From Stigmatella erecta (lineage in GTDB: Bacteria > Myxococcota > Myxococcia > Myxococcales > Myxococcaceae), in the NCBI RefSeq assembly GCF_900111745.1, contig NZ_FOIJ01000026.1, positions 21,183 to 85,182 of the forward strand: 64,000 nt of DNA, given 5' to 3'. How positions within the stretch are numbered: the first letter of the stretch is position 1; each line of letters starts with the position of its first letter. The notes beneath the pieces were generated by a model. The model was given only the letters and a program-made list of their open reading frames with translations, ran no database searches and was not told the DNA's origin. This document shows positions 48,534 to 57,727 of the stretch, in pieces. A program made the position numbers and the translations under genes.

Positions 48534-48546
48534 GCCCCCCTGGGCT

Positions 48547-49623
48547 TCAGCCCCGGGACAGCTTCGCCAGGGCCTCCTCGGCGAGCACCCGCGTCAGCTC
48601 CCCCGCGGGCAGCTCCCGCGCCAGCCGCGCGGCCTGCCCCGACCACAGGGGCATGAAGTCGGGCGAGCCCTGGGGCTCGGTCTGGCTCCGCAGCGGGGTG
48701 AGCGGCCCGCCCGCGAGCGGAAAGCCCGGGGCGTGGGGGGACAGCGGGCCCAGCTCGCGCATCAGCCGGTTGACGATGCCGCGCGCGGGCCGGCCCGTGA
48801 AGACGTTGGTGACGGCGGTGCCATCGTCCGGCGCCGTCTTCAGCGCCTGGCGGTGGGCGGGCGCCAGCTGGGCCTCGGGGCAGAAGAGGTAGGCGGTGCC
48901 GAGCTGCACCGCGGCGGCGCCCAGCGCGAACGCCGCGACGATGCCACGGGCATCCGCGATGCCGCCGGCGGCGATGACCGGGACCTGCACCGCATCCACC
49001 ACCTGGGGCACCAGGGCGAAGGTCCCCACCTGCGTGGCCATGTCGTCCGTGAGGAAGCTGCCGCGATGGCCTCCCGCCTCCCACCCCATGGCGATGATCG
49101 CGTCACACCCGCGCGCCTCCAGCCACCGGGCCTCGGCCACCGTCGTCGCCGAGGCGATGACCTGGGCGCCCGCCGCCTTCACCCGGGCGAGCAGCGCCTG
49201 CTCCGGCAGGCCGAAGTGAAAGCTGACCACCTGCGGCCGGTACTCCTCGACGAGCCCACAGAAGTCACTGTCGAATGGCCTGCGGTTGGACGCGGGCACG
49301 GGCGCCTCGGGGTCCAGGCCCAGCTCGACGTAATAAGGTGCCAGGCGCGCCCGCCAGGCCAGCGCGCGCACGGCATCGGCGGGCGGCGGGGGGTGGCAGA
49401 AGAAGTTGAGGTTGATGGGCCGGGAGGTGCCCTGGCGGATGGCGTCCAGCGCCTCGCGGGCCTGGGCCAGGCTCAGCATGGCGCACGGCAGCGCGCCCAG
49501 GCCTCCGGCCTCGCTGACGGCGATCACCATCCGAGGCGTCACCACGCCCGCCATGGGCGCCTGGAGGATGGGCAGCGCGATGCCGAAGCGTTCCTGGATG
49601 CGTGTGTCGGGCCACGTCTTCAT
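48547..49623 (-). CDS. Nitronate monooxygenase (2-nitropropane dioxygenase family)
   Basis: 358 residues from ATG 49623 (GGGGAG upstream). FMN-dependent NMO/NPD family: QAPMAGVVTPRMVIAVSEAGGLGAL, VSFHFGLP, GCDAIIAMGWEAGGH, AAGGIADARGI and AAAVQLGTAYL, all typical. Oxidises nitronates; class II members with MAGGH-like GWEAGGH and a His near the flavin. It starts 39 bp after the esterase gene stop on the same strand, and its stop is 13 bp from the serA stop. Confidence 0.9.
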   Translation of the reverse strand: MKTWPDTRIQERFGIALPILQAPMAGVVTPRMVIAVSEAGGLGALPCAMLSLAQAREALDAIRQGTSRPINLNFFCHPPPPADAVRALAWRARLAPYYVELGLDPEAPVPASNRRPFDSDFCGLVEEYRPQVVSFHFGLPEQALLARVKAAGAQVIASATTVAEARWLEARGCDAIIAMGWEAGGHRGSFLTDDMATQVGTFALVPQVVDAVQVPVIAAGGIADARGIVAAFALGAAAVQLGTAYLFCPEAQLAPAHRQALKTAPDDGTAVTNVFTGRPARGIVNRLMRELGPLSPHAPGFPLAGGPLTPLRSQTEPQGSPDFMPLWSGQAARLARELPAGELTRVLAEEALAKLSRG

Positions 49624-49661
49624 GGTCAGTCTCCCCGGCCTCGATTCTCTTCCAGCGCCGC

Positions 49662-50729
49662 TCAGGGCTGCACGGACTTCCACTCCGCATCGCTCGCGGT
49701 GTGCATCTGCTGGAGCCAGTCCAGCAGGCCCACGTCCTGGGAGCGCTGCGCCGCGGGCTGGGTCAGCAGGGTGTGGCCCTCCCCCGCCGTGAGGAAGGTA
49801 CGGGTGCGCGGCAGCGGGGCAATCACCGTGGTGGAGAGGTCTCTCAGCGCGGTCTCGAAGCGCTCCGGCGTCAGCCGAAAGTAGCCGCGGATGGTCTCGT
49901 CCCGCAGCGAGGACAGGAGCGCCATGCGGTCCCCGGGGAACTTGCGCGCGAGCACCGGATAGAGCGCCGAGAAGTCCGCCTTCACCGCCGGGTCGATGGC
50001 TTCGAGCACCGCATCGGTGTCCCAGGCCCGGGCCCAGGCGGTCCGGAGCTCCGAGGACAGGGCGTCGTTCTTGAGCAACGGACCGGCGTCATCCACCAGG
50101 AAGACCTTGGCGCGGGGGAAGGCCTGGCGGATGAGCGTGTAGTTGAGCGCCGCGCCGAAGCCGCCCGCGCTCGAGCCCGTCACCAGCACCTGCTCGGGCT
50201 CGGGCACCGTGGCGGCGATGCGCGCGAGGAACGCCTGGGTGTTCTTCAGGCCCCGGTGGCGAATCGTCTTCGTCACGGCGCCGGCCGTGTACACCTGGTC
50301 CGCGTCCCCGATGTGCAGGTCTCCCGTACAGTACGGAATGAAGAACAGGTTCCAGTCCTGATACGGGTTGCGGGCGAGCGTCCGGTCCAGGATGGAGCCC
50401 TTGAAGGAGGCTTCCTTCACGAGGGTGAAGAGAAACTCGGTGAAGGGCCCATGCAGGGAGCTGTTCGTCTCCAGGCACGTGGTGGCATCCCAGCACGCGC
50501 CGCCCCCGCTGAAGTAGATGACCAGGCTCTTGCTGTCCGCGGCGAGGTTGCTGCCCAGCCCCGTGGGGGTACCCTCGTCACAGGTGGACTCAGGCACCGC
50601 CGTCCAGCCCCAGGTGCTGGGCGCCGTGTCGACGGGCTCTTGCTTCGGCTCGTCCCCACAGCCCACGGCCAGCGCCGCCACCACGGCGAATCCCCACCTC
50701 CCGCTCCTTGCCTCACGTTGGCTGCGCAT
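49662..50729 (-). CDS. Pectin-acetylesterase-family lipoprotein
   Basis: 355 residues from ATG 50729. Leader GFAVVAALAVGC has a lipobox. The core matches the PAE/Notum family: VIYFSGGGACW (oxyanion region), ETNSSLHGP, FFIPYCTGDLHIGD and nucleophile GSSAGGFGAALN. In plants this family removes acetyl groups from pectin; the bacterial substrate is unknown, possibly acylated glycans or lipids. Followed on the same strand by nitronate monooxygenase, perhaps one transcript. Divergent from the MEDS kinase. Confidence 0.85.
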   Translation of the reverse strand: MRSQREARSGRWGFAVVAALAVGCGDEPKQEPVDTAPSTWGWTAVPESTCDEGTPTGLGSNLAADSKSLVIYFSGGGACWDATTCLETNSSLHGPFTEFLFTLVKEASFKGSILDRTLARNPYQDWNLFFIPYCTGDLHIGDADQVYTAGAVTKTIRHRGLKNTQAFLARIAATVPEPEQVLVTGSSAGGFGAALNYTLIRQAFPRAKVFLVDDAGPLLKNDALSSELRTAWARAWDTDAVLEAIDPAVKADFSALYPVLARKFPGDRMALLSSLRDETIRGYFRLTPERFETALRDLSTTVIAPLPRTRTFLTAGEGHTLLTQPAAQRSQDVGLLDWLQQMHTASDAEWKSVQP

Positions 50730-50980
50730 GGTCCCGTCCCCGGTGTGGAAAGAGGGGCATGATAGCCATGCGCCTGGGCGCGGTGTCTCCCCTTTCCCCA
50801 TGTCCATTGTACTCAGGCCGTAAGCGCCCTGCCGGGGGACGGTGTTGGAGGCCCCCCCTACTTAGGTCCGATAGAGCCCCGTTCCGAAGAGCCGATAATC
50901 CGACGTGCCCGTTCCGGCCCGGATGCTTGGCGCCCCTCCGAAGACGGAAGTTCCCTCCTCCTTCGCCCGTTCGAGACCTC

Positions 50981-52405
50981 ATGCTCCAGCATTCCCCTCC
51001 GAATTTCCTCAGAGCCACGAATCTGCAAGAGCAAATGCGTGGGATGACGCATGGCGCTCACTGCTGCCTCGTGTACGAATCGCCAGAGCAGCAATGGGCG
51101 GCAATCCTCCCGTTCATTACCGCGGGCCTCATGCACAACGAGGTGTGCGCGTACATCACCGACGACCGGAGCATCCTCGAAGTGCGGCACGCGCTGCAGG
51201 CGCACGGCGTGGACGTGGACGCGCACGTGCGCCGCAAGGCGCTCACGTTCATGACGAAGCGCGAGGCCTACCTGAGCGGCGGCAGCTTCAGCCCTTCAGG
51301 GATGATCTCCTTCCTGGGCGACACGGTGCGCCAGGCGGCGGCGAACGGATTCTCGGGCTTTCGCGTCACGGGGGAGATGACATGGGCCCTGGGGCGTGAA
51401 TGCGGCTGCGAAGACGTGGTGGAGTACGAAGCGCTGCTCAATGACTTCTTCCCAGGCAGCCGCTCGCTGGCCGTGTGCCAGTACAACCGCCAGCGCTTCA
51501 GCGCGGAGCTCATCCGCGACGTGCTGCGCACCCACCCCGTTGCCATCCTGGGCGACCAGCTCTGCTCGAACCTCTTTTACGAGACGCCCGCGATGGTGCT
51601 GGGGCGCGAGTCCGCGGAGCAGCGCGTGGACTGGATGATGCACCAGCTGAGGCACTTCCGCGCCGCCGAGGAGAACCTGGAGCGGGCGGTGCAAGGGCGC
51701 GACGACTTTCTCGGGGTGGCCAGCCACGAGCTGAACACGCCCCTCACGGCGCTCAAGCTGCAAGTCCAGGGACTGCAGCGCCTGTTGACCCAGCGCGCCC
51801 CGGGCCCCGAGCAGGAGGACCCGAAGCTCATCCGCGCCCTGGGGCGCACCGACCGCCAGATGCGGCGGCTCTCGAAGCTCGTCTCGGACCTGCTGGACGT
51901 CTCGCGCATCAACGCGCGCCAGCTCACGCTGCGCCACGAGGCCGTGGACTTGCAGGAGCTGGTGGAGGAGGCCGTGGAGAGTGCGTCCGATGAACTCTCG
52001 CCCCTGTCCGTGCCGTTCTCGGTGCAGCCCGGCACACCGCTCATCGGACTGTGGGACCGCTCCCGGCTGGAGCAGGCGGTGACGAACCTGCTGAGCAACG
52101 CGCTCAAATATGGGCGGGGCCGGCCCGTGAGGGTGCGTGTCTTCCCGCATGAGGACAAGGCCTTCCTGGAGGTCGAGGACTGGGGCATCGGGCTGCGCCC
52201 CGAAGATCGGTCGCGCATCTTCGAGCGCTTCGAGCGGGCCATCAGCTCCAGCGAGATCAGCGGCCTGGGGCTCGGGCTGTTCATCACCCGCGAGATCGCC
52301 CGGGCACACGGTGGCACGGTGGACGTGACCAGCACGCTCGGAGAGGGTTCCACCTTCACGCTGAAGCTCCCCATCATTCCCCCGAGCCCTCTGACGCAGG
52401 CGTGA
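50981..52405 (+). CDS. MEDS-domain sensor histidine kinase (orphan)
   Basis: 474 residues from ATG 50981. Residues about 20-200 form a MEDS domain (HCCLVYESPEQQWAAILPFITAGLMHNEVCAYI ... FRVTGEMTWALGREC), first noted in DcmR-type sensors and thought to bind small hydrocarbon-like ligands. HisKA follows with H249 in VASHELNTPLT, then HATPase_c (NLLSNALKYGRG, EDWGIGL, GLGLGLFITREIARAHGG). Soluble, no partner response regulator nearby. Divergent from the esterase lipoprotein. Confidence 0.88.
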   Translation: MLQHSPPNFLRATNLQEQMRGMTHGAHCCLVYESPEQQWAAILPFITAGLMHNEVCAYITDDRSILEVRHALQAHGVDVDAHVRRKALTFMTKREAYLSGGSFSPSGMISFLGDTVRQAAANGFSGFRVTGEMTWALGRECGCEDVVEYEALLNDFFPGSRSLAVCQYNRQRFSAELIRDVLRTHPVAILGDQLCSNLFYETPAMVLGRESAEQRVDWMMHQLRHFRAAEENLERAVQGRDDFLGVASHELNTPLTALKLQVQGLQRLLTQRAPGPEQEDPKLIRALGRTDRQMRRLSKLVSDLLDVSRINARQLTLRHEAVDLQELVEEAVESASDELSPLSVPFSVQPGTPLIGLWDRSRLEQAVTNLLSNALKYGRGRPVRVRVFPHEDKAFLEVEDWGIGLRPEDRSRIFERFERAISSSEISGLGLGLFITREIARAHGGTVDVTSTLGEGSTFTLKLPIIPPSPLTQA

Positions 52406-52481
52406 GGCCGTGCGGCAGGCCCGCGTCCCGTCCAGCCCCCCGCATGGAGGCCCGCATGGGCCCGCGATAGACTGCCGGCCC

Positions 52482-53393
52482 ATGAAGGCCTCCTCCGGAC
52501 GCTCCCAGCCCCGGCCATTTCCCCATTACATGCCGATCCTGCTCGGCACCGCGGTCCTCTTCACGGGCGTCCACGGGTTCAACTGGACCGCCCAGGAGGC
52601 ACGGGGGGTCCTGCTTGCCGACGGGCTGCTGCTCTTGGTGGCCCTCGCCGATATCTGGCACTGGAGACAGCGGCGGCGTCTCTTTCAACAGCATCCGCAC
52701 GAGCCGTGGCGCTGGGAGACCTCCTGGAAGCAGTTGCTGCGCCCCCGGGTGAGCTGGGGGGATTATGTGGGCCCGATCCTCGCCGTCCTCTTCCTCCTGC
52801 TCGTGACCACCGCTGTCCTGGAGTCCCTGTACCGGATCCTGGGCCTCGCCTTCATGCTGCCCGCCCTGCTGGGTCTGCTCGCCTTGGCGGGCCACCACCT
52901 GGTGCGCCACGAGTCTTCCCTGTGGAAGAAGATGCGCCGGGAGCTGCGTCCGGGCCAGCCGAGCCTGCGCCTGGAGTCGATTCCGCTGGCGCTCGGCACC
53001 CCGTGCCAGGTGCACGTGGTGTCACGGCCGGGGCTGCCCGCCGTGGACACGGTGACGGTCCGGCTGACGCGCACCCGGGAGCGGCGAGAGACGGTCCGGT
53101 TCGGGGGCAAGTCGAAGACCCAGGTTCACCGGACCGTGGAGTATGAGCACTCGCAGAAGGTGGACGCGAAAGCCCTGCGCGAGCACAGGGACCTCGGCCT
53201 CCTGTTGGATTTGCCCAAGGCACGGAGGGAGAACGCCACGGTGTGGCACGGCGACAACCGCTGCTTCTGGGACCTGGAGGTCTCCTTCGATGGGAGCGGC
53301 TTGCGCCCGCGCTACCGGCTCCCCGTCTATTCCACCCAAGTGGAGAAGCCGGGCGCGGACCGTCCTCAACGGGCCGCTGCCGCCTCCCGATAA
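52482..53393 (+). CDS. Membrane protein of unknown function (DUF3592-like)
   Basis: 303 residues. Four membrane segments (about 18-60 and 100-145), then a cytosolic or periplasmic domain with VTVRLTRTRERRETVRFGGKSKTQVHRTVEYEHSQKVDAKALRE and a final segment LEVSFDGSGLRPRYRLPVY. The layout recalls DUF3592 proteins. No enzyme motif is visible and there is no good ribosome site before ATG 52482. Placed 110 bp before a membrane-anchored Ser/Thr kinase, which may use it as a partner, but that is speculation. Confidence 0.6.
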   Translation: MKASSGRSQPRPFPHYMPILLGTAVLFTGVHGFNWTAQEARGVLLADGLLLLVALADIWHWRQRRRLFQQHPHEPWRWETSWKQLLRPRVSWGDYVGPILAVLFLLLVTTAVLESLYRILGLAFMLPALLGLLALAGHHLVRHESSLWKKMRRELRPGQPSLRLESIPLALGTPCQVHVVSRPGLPAVDTVTVRLTRTRERRETVRFGGKSKTQVHRTVEYEHSQKVDAKALREHRDLGLLLDLPKARRENATVWHGDNRCFWDLEVSFDGSGLRPRYRLPVYSTQVEKPGADRPQRAAAASR

Positions 53394-53502
53394 GCTCCCG
53401 GAAGTTCCAGGGCCTCTCGCGGGAGTCATTCCTGGAGTCCCACCTGAAGAGAGGGGCTGACGCGGCGTGACCTCATGGGTAGGATGTGGGAAGGCCCGTT
53501 GA

Positions 53503-54885
53503 TTGCCCTCCTGGAGGTCCACCCTGGATACGCTGTCCCCCGAGGCGCTCCCGGACGGGACCCGGCTGGGTCCCTGGCAGGTGGAAGGCCGCGCGGGGTA
53601 CGGCACCTATGGCGCGGTCTACCGGGTGCGCCGGACGCGACGGATCCTTCCTCAGCTCGTGGCCCTCAAGCTGGCGCGCTACCCGAATGACCTGCGGTTC
53701 GAGCGTGAGGCAGAGCTCCTCACCCGCATCCGGCATCCCAGCGTCCCGCGCCTGCTGGGACAGGGCACCTGGAAGGCGAGCCCCCACGGGGACACGCATC
53801 CCTATGTGGTGATGCAGTGGGTGGAGGGCCTCCGGCTGTATGACTGGGCGGAGGAGCAGCCGTTCACGTCCCGCCAGGTGCTGCGGCTGCTGGCCCAGGT
53901 GGCACGGGCGCTGGAGGCTACCCACGCCCGCCAAGGACTCCACCGGGACGTCAAAGGCGATAACATCCTGGTGAGCCCTGAGGGGAAGGCCTTCCTCATG
54001 GACTTCGGGTGCGGCACCTGGGCCGGGGCACCGCCACTCACCGAGGGACTGCTGGCCCCTGGCACGAAGCCCTACCGCAGCCCCGAGGCCCTGCGCTTCC
54101 AGTGGGAGCACCGCCGCGAGGCCCACACCCATTACCGCGCCACGCCCGAGGATGATGTGTACGCGCTGGGGGTGACGGCCTACCACCTGTGCACGGGAAT
54201 CTACCCTCCCCCGGCGACGGACCCCTCGCTGGTGGGCGATGATGCAAGGGAGACCCTGGAGGTGATGAAACCTCCAGGCCAGCTCAAGCCGCTGGCGCCT
54301 TCACTGGAGTCGATCATCCTCCGCATGCTCTCCGAGAACTCCCAGGACCGAGGCAGCGCTGGTGAGTTGGCCGCAGCCATGGAGGCAGCAGTGGAGGCCG
54401 CTGGGCCAGAAGCTGATAAACCGCTGCGTCCGAGCGGTTCGCGCATGTCCTCGCAGGTCAGGAAGCCCGCCGCCTCCGAGCCTCGTGGAGGATGTCTGGG
54501 GCCCATGGTGCTGATGCCCTTGGCGGCTTGGCTCATCATCCTGCTCTTGGGGAACTTGAACTTAGAGAGATTTGGGGCATCCCCCCGCCTCATGGAAGAC
54601 GGAGAGACCGTAAGCGTGGCGGACGCAGCCGTAGAGGATTTGCCGATTTCTAGCGCGGCGCACGAGCGGGAACAGGGAGGACTGACCCTTGAGATGCCCA
54701 AGGAGCCTTTACCACGCCAAAGCCGCCCTCCCTGTCCTACCAATCAAGTCAACATCCGAGGAGGCTGTTGGTTTGAGGTTTCTCAGGTTCCCCCACCTTG
54801 CGGAGAGAGCTATTACGAGTGGAAAGGCTCTTGTTACTTTCCAGTGGTTGTGCCTCCGAGACCCCGCACTTCCGAGCAGCCCTAG
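53503..54885 (+). CDS. Membrane-anchored Ser/Thr protein kinase with extracellular Cys domain
   Basis: 460 residues, TTG start 53503 (AAGG upstream). Hanks-type kinase (about 20-280): GRAGYGTYG loop, K56, H147-R-D149 in HRDVKGDN, MDFGCGT, GTKPYRSPEAL. A membrane segment follows (about 335-360, MVLMPLAAWLIILLLG), then a linker and a C-terminal Cys domain (PPCPTNQVNIRGGCWFEV...PPCGESYYEWKGSCYFP). This kinase plus extracellular Cys domain architecture is frequent in myxobacteria. The 3' 936 bp are duplicated immediately downstream. Confidence 0.87.
   Translation: MPSWRSTLDTLSPEALPDGTRLGPWQVEGRAGYGTYGAVYRVRRTRRILPQLVALKLARYPNDLRFEREAELLTRIRHPSVPRLLGQGTWKASPHGDTHPYVVMQWVEGLRLYDWAEEQPFTSRQVLRLLAQVARALEATHARQGLHRDVKGDNILVSPEGKAFLMDFGCGTWAGAPPLTEGLLAPGTKPYRSPEALRFQWEHRREAHTHYRATPEDDVYALGVTAYHLCTGIYPPPATDPSLVGDDARETLEVMKPPGQLKPLAPSLESIILRMLSENSQDRGSAGELAAAMEAAVEAAGPEADKPLRPSGSRMSSQVRKPAASEPRGGCLGPMVLMPLAAWLIILLLGNLNLERFGASPRLMEDGETVSVADAAVEDLPISSAAHEREQGGLTLEMPKEPLPRQSRPPCPTNQVNIRGGCWFEVSQVPPPCGESYYEWKGSCYFPVVVPPRPRTSEQP
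53950..54885 (+). repeat. Kinase duplication, unit 1
   Basis: Repeat unit from the VKGDN codons of the intact kinase to its stop. It aligns end to end with 55007-55942 at a constant offset of 1057 bp and no net insertion or deletion. Differences are scattered base changes; the stretch coding for the extracellular linker diverges most. Confidence 0.85.
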
Positions 54886-54956
54886 AGCGTGGATCAGACT
54901 GAAATCCACGTCATTTCGAGCGCTTGGCACAGGGGATTATCACCCGAGCACATACA

Positions 54957-55942
54957 TGCGCATGACTTTTACGCCAGCGCGCCGGTGTCGAACATCGGCT
55001 CGCCGAGTAAAAGGAGACAACATCTTGGTGAGCCCCGAGGAGAAAGCCTTCCTCATGGATTTCGGGTGCGGCACTTGGGCCGGGGCACCGCCGCTCACCG
55101 AGGGGCTGCTCGCACCCGGCACGAAGCCCTACCGCAGCCCCGAGGCTCTGCGCTTCCAGTGGGAGCACCGCCGCGAGCCCCATGCCCCCTACCGCGCCAC
55201 GCCCGAGGATGATGTGTACGCGCTGGGGGTAACGGCCTACCACCTGTGCACGGGAATCTATTCTCCCCCGGCGACGGACCCCTCGCTGGTGGGCGATGAT
55301 GCAAGGGAAACCCTGGAGGTGATGAAACCTCCAGGCCAGCTCAAGCCGCTGGCGCCCTCACTGGAGTCGCTCATCCTCCGCATGCTCTCCGAGAACTCCC
55401 AGGACCGAGGCAGCGCCGGTGAACTGGCCGCAGCCCTGGAGACAGCAGCGGCAACCGCCGGGCCAGCGGCCGATAAGCCGCTGCGTCCGAGTGGTTCGCG
55501 CATGTCCGCGCAGGTCAGGAAGCCCCCCGCCTCCGAGCCTCGCGGAGGATGTCTGGGGCCCATGGTGCTGATGCCCTTGGCGGCCTGGCTCATCATCCTG
55601 ATCTTGGGAAACTTGAACCTGACGGACCTCACGGTGTCTTCCACTAGCATGGACGATGCTGGGACCGCCGGCGTGGCCGGCGCAGCCGTGGAAGAATTGC
55701 CGATGCCCAGCACGGCGCGAGAGCCTGAGCCGAGTGGACTGGCTCTTGAGATGCCCAAAGCACCTTTGCCGGGCCAACGCCGTCCGCCGTGCCCTCGCTT
55801 CCAGATCAACATCCACGGAGGTTGCTGGCTCGAAGTCACCCAGGCCTCACCTCCTTGCGGAGAGCACTACTACGACTGGAAAGGGGCATGTTACTCCCCA
55901 ACCTCTGCGCCCCCGAGACCCAGCACCTCAGACAAACCTTAA
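54957..55942 (+). pseudogene. 5'-truncated copy of the membrane Ser/Thr kinase
   Basis: Open frame of 417 codons if read from upstream; the first 106 codons are out-of-frame sequence of the preceding gene and spacer, so a product could start at ATG 54957. Similarity to the kinase at 53503 begins at VKGDNILVSP, so the phosphate loop, the invariant Lys and the catalytic HRD are missing while MDFGCGT, the membrane segment and Cys domain (PPCPRFQINIHGGCWLEV) are kept. It cannot be an active kinase. It may be a decaying partial duplication or a membrane-anchored decoy with the same outer domain. Confidence 0.75.
55007..55942 (+). repeat. Kinase duplication, unit 2
   Basis: Second copy of the 936-bp repeat, lying 121 bp after the stop of the intact kinase. 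The spacer (54886-55006) shows no similarity to the kinase N-lobe and contains a small inverted repeat CGTGGAT/ATCCACG (54888-54910). Confidence 0.85.
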
Positions 55943-56047
55943 TGCCACAGTCTCAGATCCCTATGCGTGGCAACCACACAACAAAGTCAGCTCCAATAAC
56001 TGCCCATAAAACATCAAACCCCTGCATCAGCACACCGTCGCATCGAC

Positions 56048-56806
56048 TCATGTGTGCCGCTTGGGAGCGTCCAAACGCTGCAGCGCATTACTTCGCACAT
56101 CCAGCAGATAGACCGCATCGAATTTCGACGAGAGCTGAAGCCATTGTGTCATCAACGAGTTTGTTGCTTGAAGCCAAGACGCCCCAGTGACAAGAAGCAG
56201 CCAGATCTCGTCAAGCTGCCATTTCTCTCTGTAAGCCTGTACATGCCGCTCTTTAGATCGAACTGCGTCACGGGCCGACGCCGTGCCGGGACCCGAGAAA
56301 GCTGGATTCATAATCACCTGGGGGCTGCCGTCCGAAACTGTGCGCTGCGAGAGCGTGAGCGTAATGTGGGTTAACTCCGAAAAACCGCACCGCTCAAGGG
56401 TCAAACCGCCGATAGTGACCGGCTTACCCACGGTTAATGTAGAGACCTGATCATAGATGAAACGCGCGAGTTTCCTTGCCCTCGTGTTGACCTGCGAAAG
56501 CTTACGAAACAGTGAGGCGCCTGGATCTAGGCCGAGTCCCAGCGAGAAACTTTGATCGAAGCCAAGGCTCGCCAACTCCCTACTCAGCGTGTCCTCAAAT
56601 GTCCCAATATTCCGCTCAGTGGCAGCAAAGCTCTCTTCAGTTAGCTCGCAGTGCTCCACTCCGATGAGGCGGCCACCTACAGACACCACAGCGTCTGGAG
56701 CATCCACGAATGCGGCACGATCAGGCGGAAAATCAATACGCCGAAGGAAGTCCATGATGTGAACTCTTTCAGTCTCACGCTGGGCGGATTGGTTCTTATT
56801 TTCCAT
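56048..56806 (-). CDS. Unknown protein, possible PD-(D/E)XK-type nuclease
   Basis: 252 residues, ATG 56806 without a clear ribosome site (a second ATG at 56755 is possible). Base composition is lower in GC than its neighbours. Residues 37-54 read PDAVVSVGGRLIGVEHCE: a PD pair, a hydrophobic strand, then E51-H-x-E54, which resembles the PD-(D/E)XK nuclease core with a variant third residue. This is a pattern match only, with no Lys in place. C-terminal helices contain YREKWQLDEIWLLLVTG. It lies 89 bp after the Imm11-like gene on the same strand and may be its operon partner. Confidence 0.5.
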   Translation of the reverse strand: MENKNQSAQRETERVHIMDFLRRIDFPPDRAAFVDAPDAVVSVGGRLIGVEHCELTEESFAATERNIGTFEDTLSRELASLGFDQSFSLGLGLDPGASLFRKLSQVNTRARKLARFIYDQVSTLTVGKPVTIGGLTLERCGFSELTHITLTLSQRTVSDGSPQVIMNPAFSGPGTASARDAVRSKERHVQAYREKWQLDEIWLLLVTGASWLQATNSLMTQWLQLSSKFDAVYLLDVRSNALQRLDAPKRHT

Positions 56807-56895
56807 GAGCAGTTCTTAAACGCTTTAATGGACTCCACAACATAACAGCGCCCAATTAGGCCAGCGCGACTAAAATCCAGGCCAGCACGGCGCAT

Positions 56896-57459
56896 CTAGA
56901 TGTTCTCGAATTTCGCACCCGTGGCGTTCAGGCTTTCCAAAGCCCTCTTAATTTCCTCAGAAACAATGAGAACTCCCTCCCAACCAATCGGACGAAATAC
57001 TCTGGCATCACCGGTTCTAGCAGGATCAATTTTCATATGACGCACAGACTTGTACTGCCCAACCTTGTGAGGCACCCCGTCTTCGTGAGTCCACAGCCGG
57101 ATCCGCGAGGCCTTCTCATCAACACATGAAACAAGCCGTGTGGCCACAAGAGTGAGGTACTGATCAAGATAGCCTTCAATCTGTGAGGGAATAAGCTGCA
57201 CATCATGGGGCGCTAGTTCCTGAAAGATCGATGCCACGCGGACGTGAACAACAGGGATCCCCAGGTTCGTCTCGGAAAAATCCAAGGGCTGTCCTGCTTG
57301 CTCAATAGGAATTCTCAAGGGTCCCTTGATACTCACTGGAACCCCACTCTTGAAGGACCAATCGTCCAGCTGGTGATTTTGGCTATCGACAGGATCATCC
57401 AAGAGCCAGCGGTGCGGGATATCCACTGCGTCGCAAAGTGAAAAGAAGCGTGAAGCCAT
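56896..57459 (-). CDS. Imm11-family immunity-like protein
   Basis: 187 residues from ATG 57459 (AGGGGGTGG upstream; GTG 57465 also possible). The C-terminal block FRPIGWEGVLIVSEEIKRALE...GAKFENI is the hallmark of the Imm11/DUF1629 family, common in myxobacteria and linked to polymorphic toxins. No toxin gene is in the vicinity, so it is an orphan immunity gene. It is lower in GC than the genome and lies in a transferred-looking patch. Confidence 0.65.
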   Translation of the reverse strand: MASRFFSLCDAVDIPHRWLLDDPVDSQNHQLDDWSFKSGVPVSIKGPLRIPIEQAGQPLDFSETNLGIPVVHVRVASIFQELAPHDVQLIPSQIEGYLDQYLTLVATRLVSCVDEKASRIRLWTHEDGVPHKVGQYKSVRHMKIDPARTGDARVFRPIGWEGVLIVSEEIKRALESLNATGAKFENI

Positions 57460-57468
57460 ACCCACCCC

Positions 57469-57630
57469 CTACTGAAACCGGCCGCCCGTGACAAGCTGGT
57501 TGAGCTCCGAACCTGAAGTGGCAATCTCTTGGCTCAAGTCCTTGAGAAAACTGACCAGCGCTGCACGGCACTGAGAGTTCCTAACAAAAATCAGGTTTGA
57601 GGGGCTTTCCCCTTGGAGCGGTGACGCCAA
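57469..57630 (-). CDS. Candidate 53-residue small ORF before the Imm11-like gene
   Basis: A TTG-started frame (57630) reads to a TAG at 57471-57469, ten bases before the Imm11-like ATG. The C-terminal part (SQCRAALVSFLKDLSQEIA, then a Gly-Gly-Arg-Phe end) looks protein-like. It may be the tail of a lost upstream gene rather than a real gene; half of the right-hand inverted repeat falls in it. Confidence 0.3.
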   Translation of the reverse strand: MASPLQGESPSNLIFVRNSQCRAALVSFLKDLSQEIATSGSELNQLVTGGRFQ

Positions 57631-57649
57631 TCCTTATTTTTGTTAGGAA
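57578..57649. repeat. 72-bp element bounded by perfect 14-bp inverted repeats
   Basis: TTCCTAACAAAAAT at 57578-57591 and its exact reverse complement at 57636-57649 flank 44 bp that contains a GGGG-CTTT-CCCC hairpin (57601-57612). AT-rich and unlike surrounding DNA. No target-site duplication was recognised, so it may be a stem-loop element, a recombination site or a terminator/attenuator rather than an insertion element. Confidence 0.6.
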
Positions 57650-57727
57650 GTCTTAGTAGCCGTTATAGCTTGTTCCGGATTGAGGTTGTTTCGCGCCCTT
57701 GTCCGGAACCGTGTAGGCTGCCCATTC

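Noticed and set aside
57578..57649. Insertion sequence or MITE
   Set aside because: No transposase, no target-site duplication recognised and only one copy seen in the window; left as an unclassified repeat.
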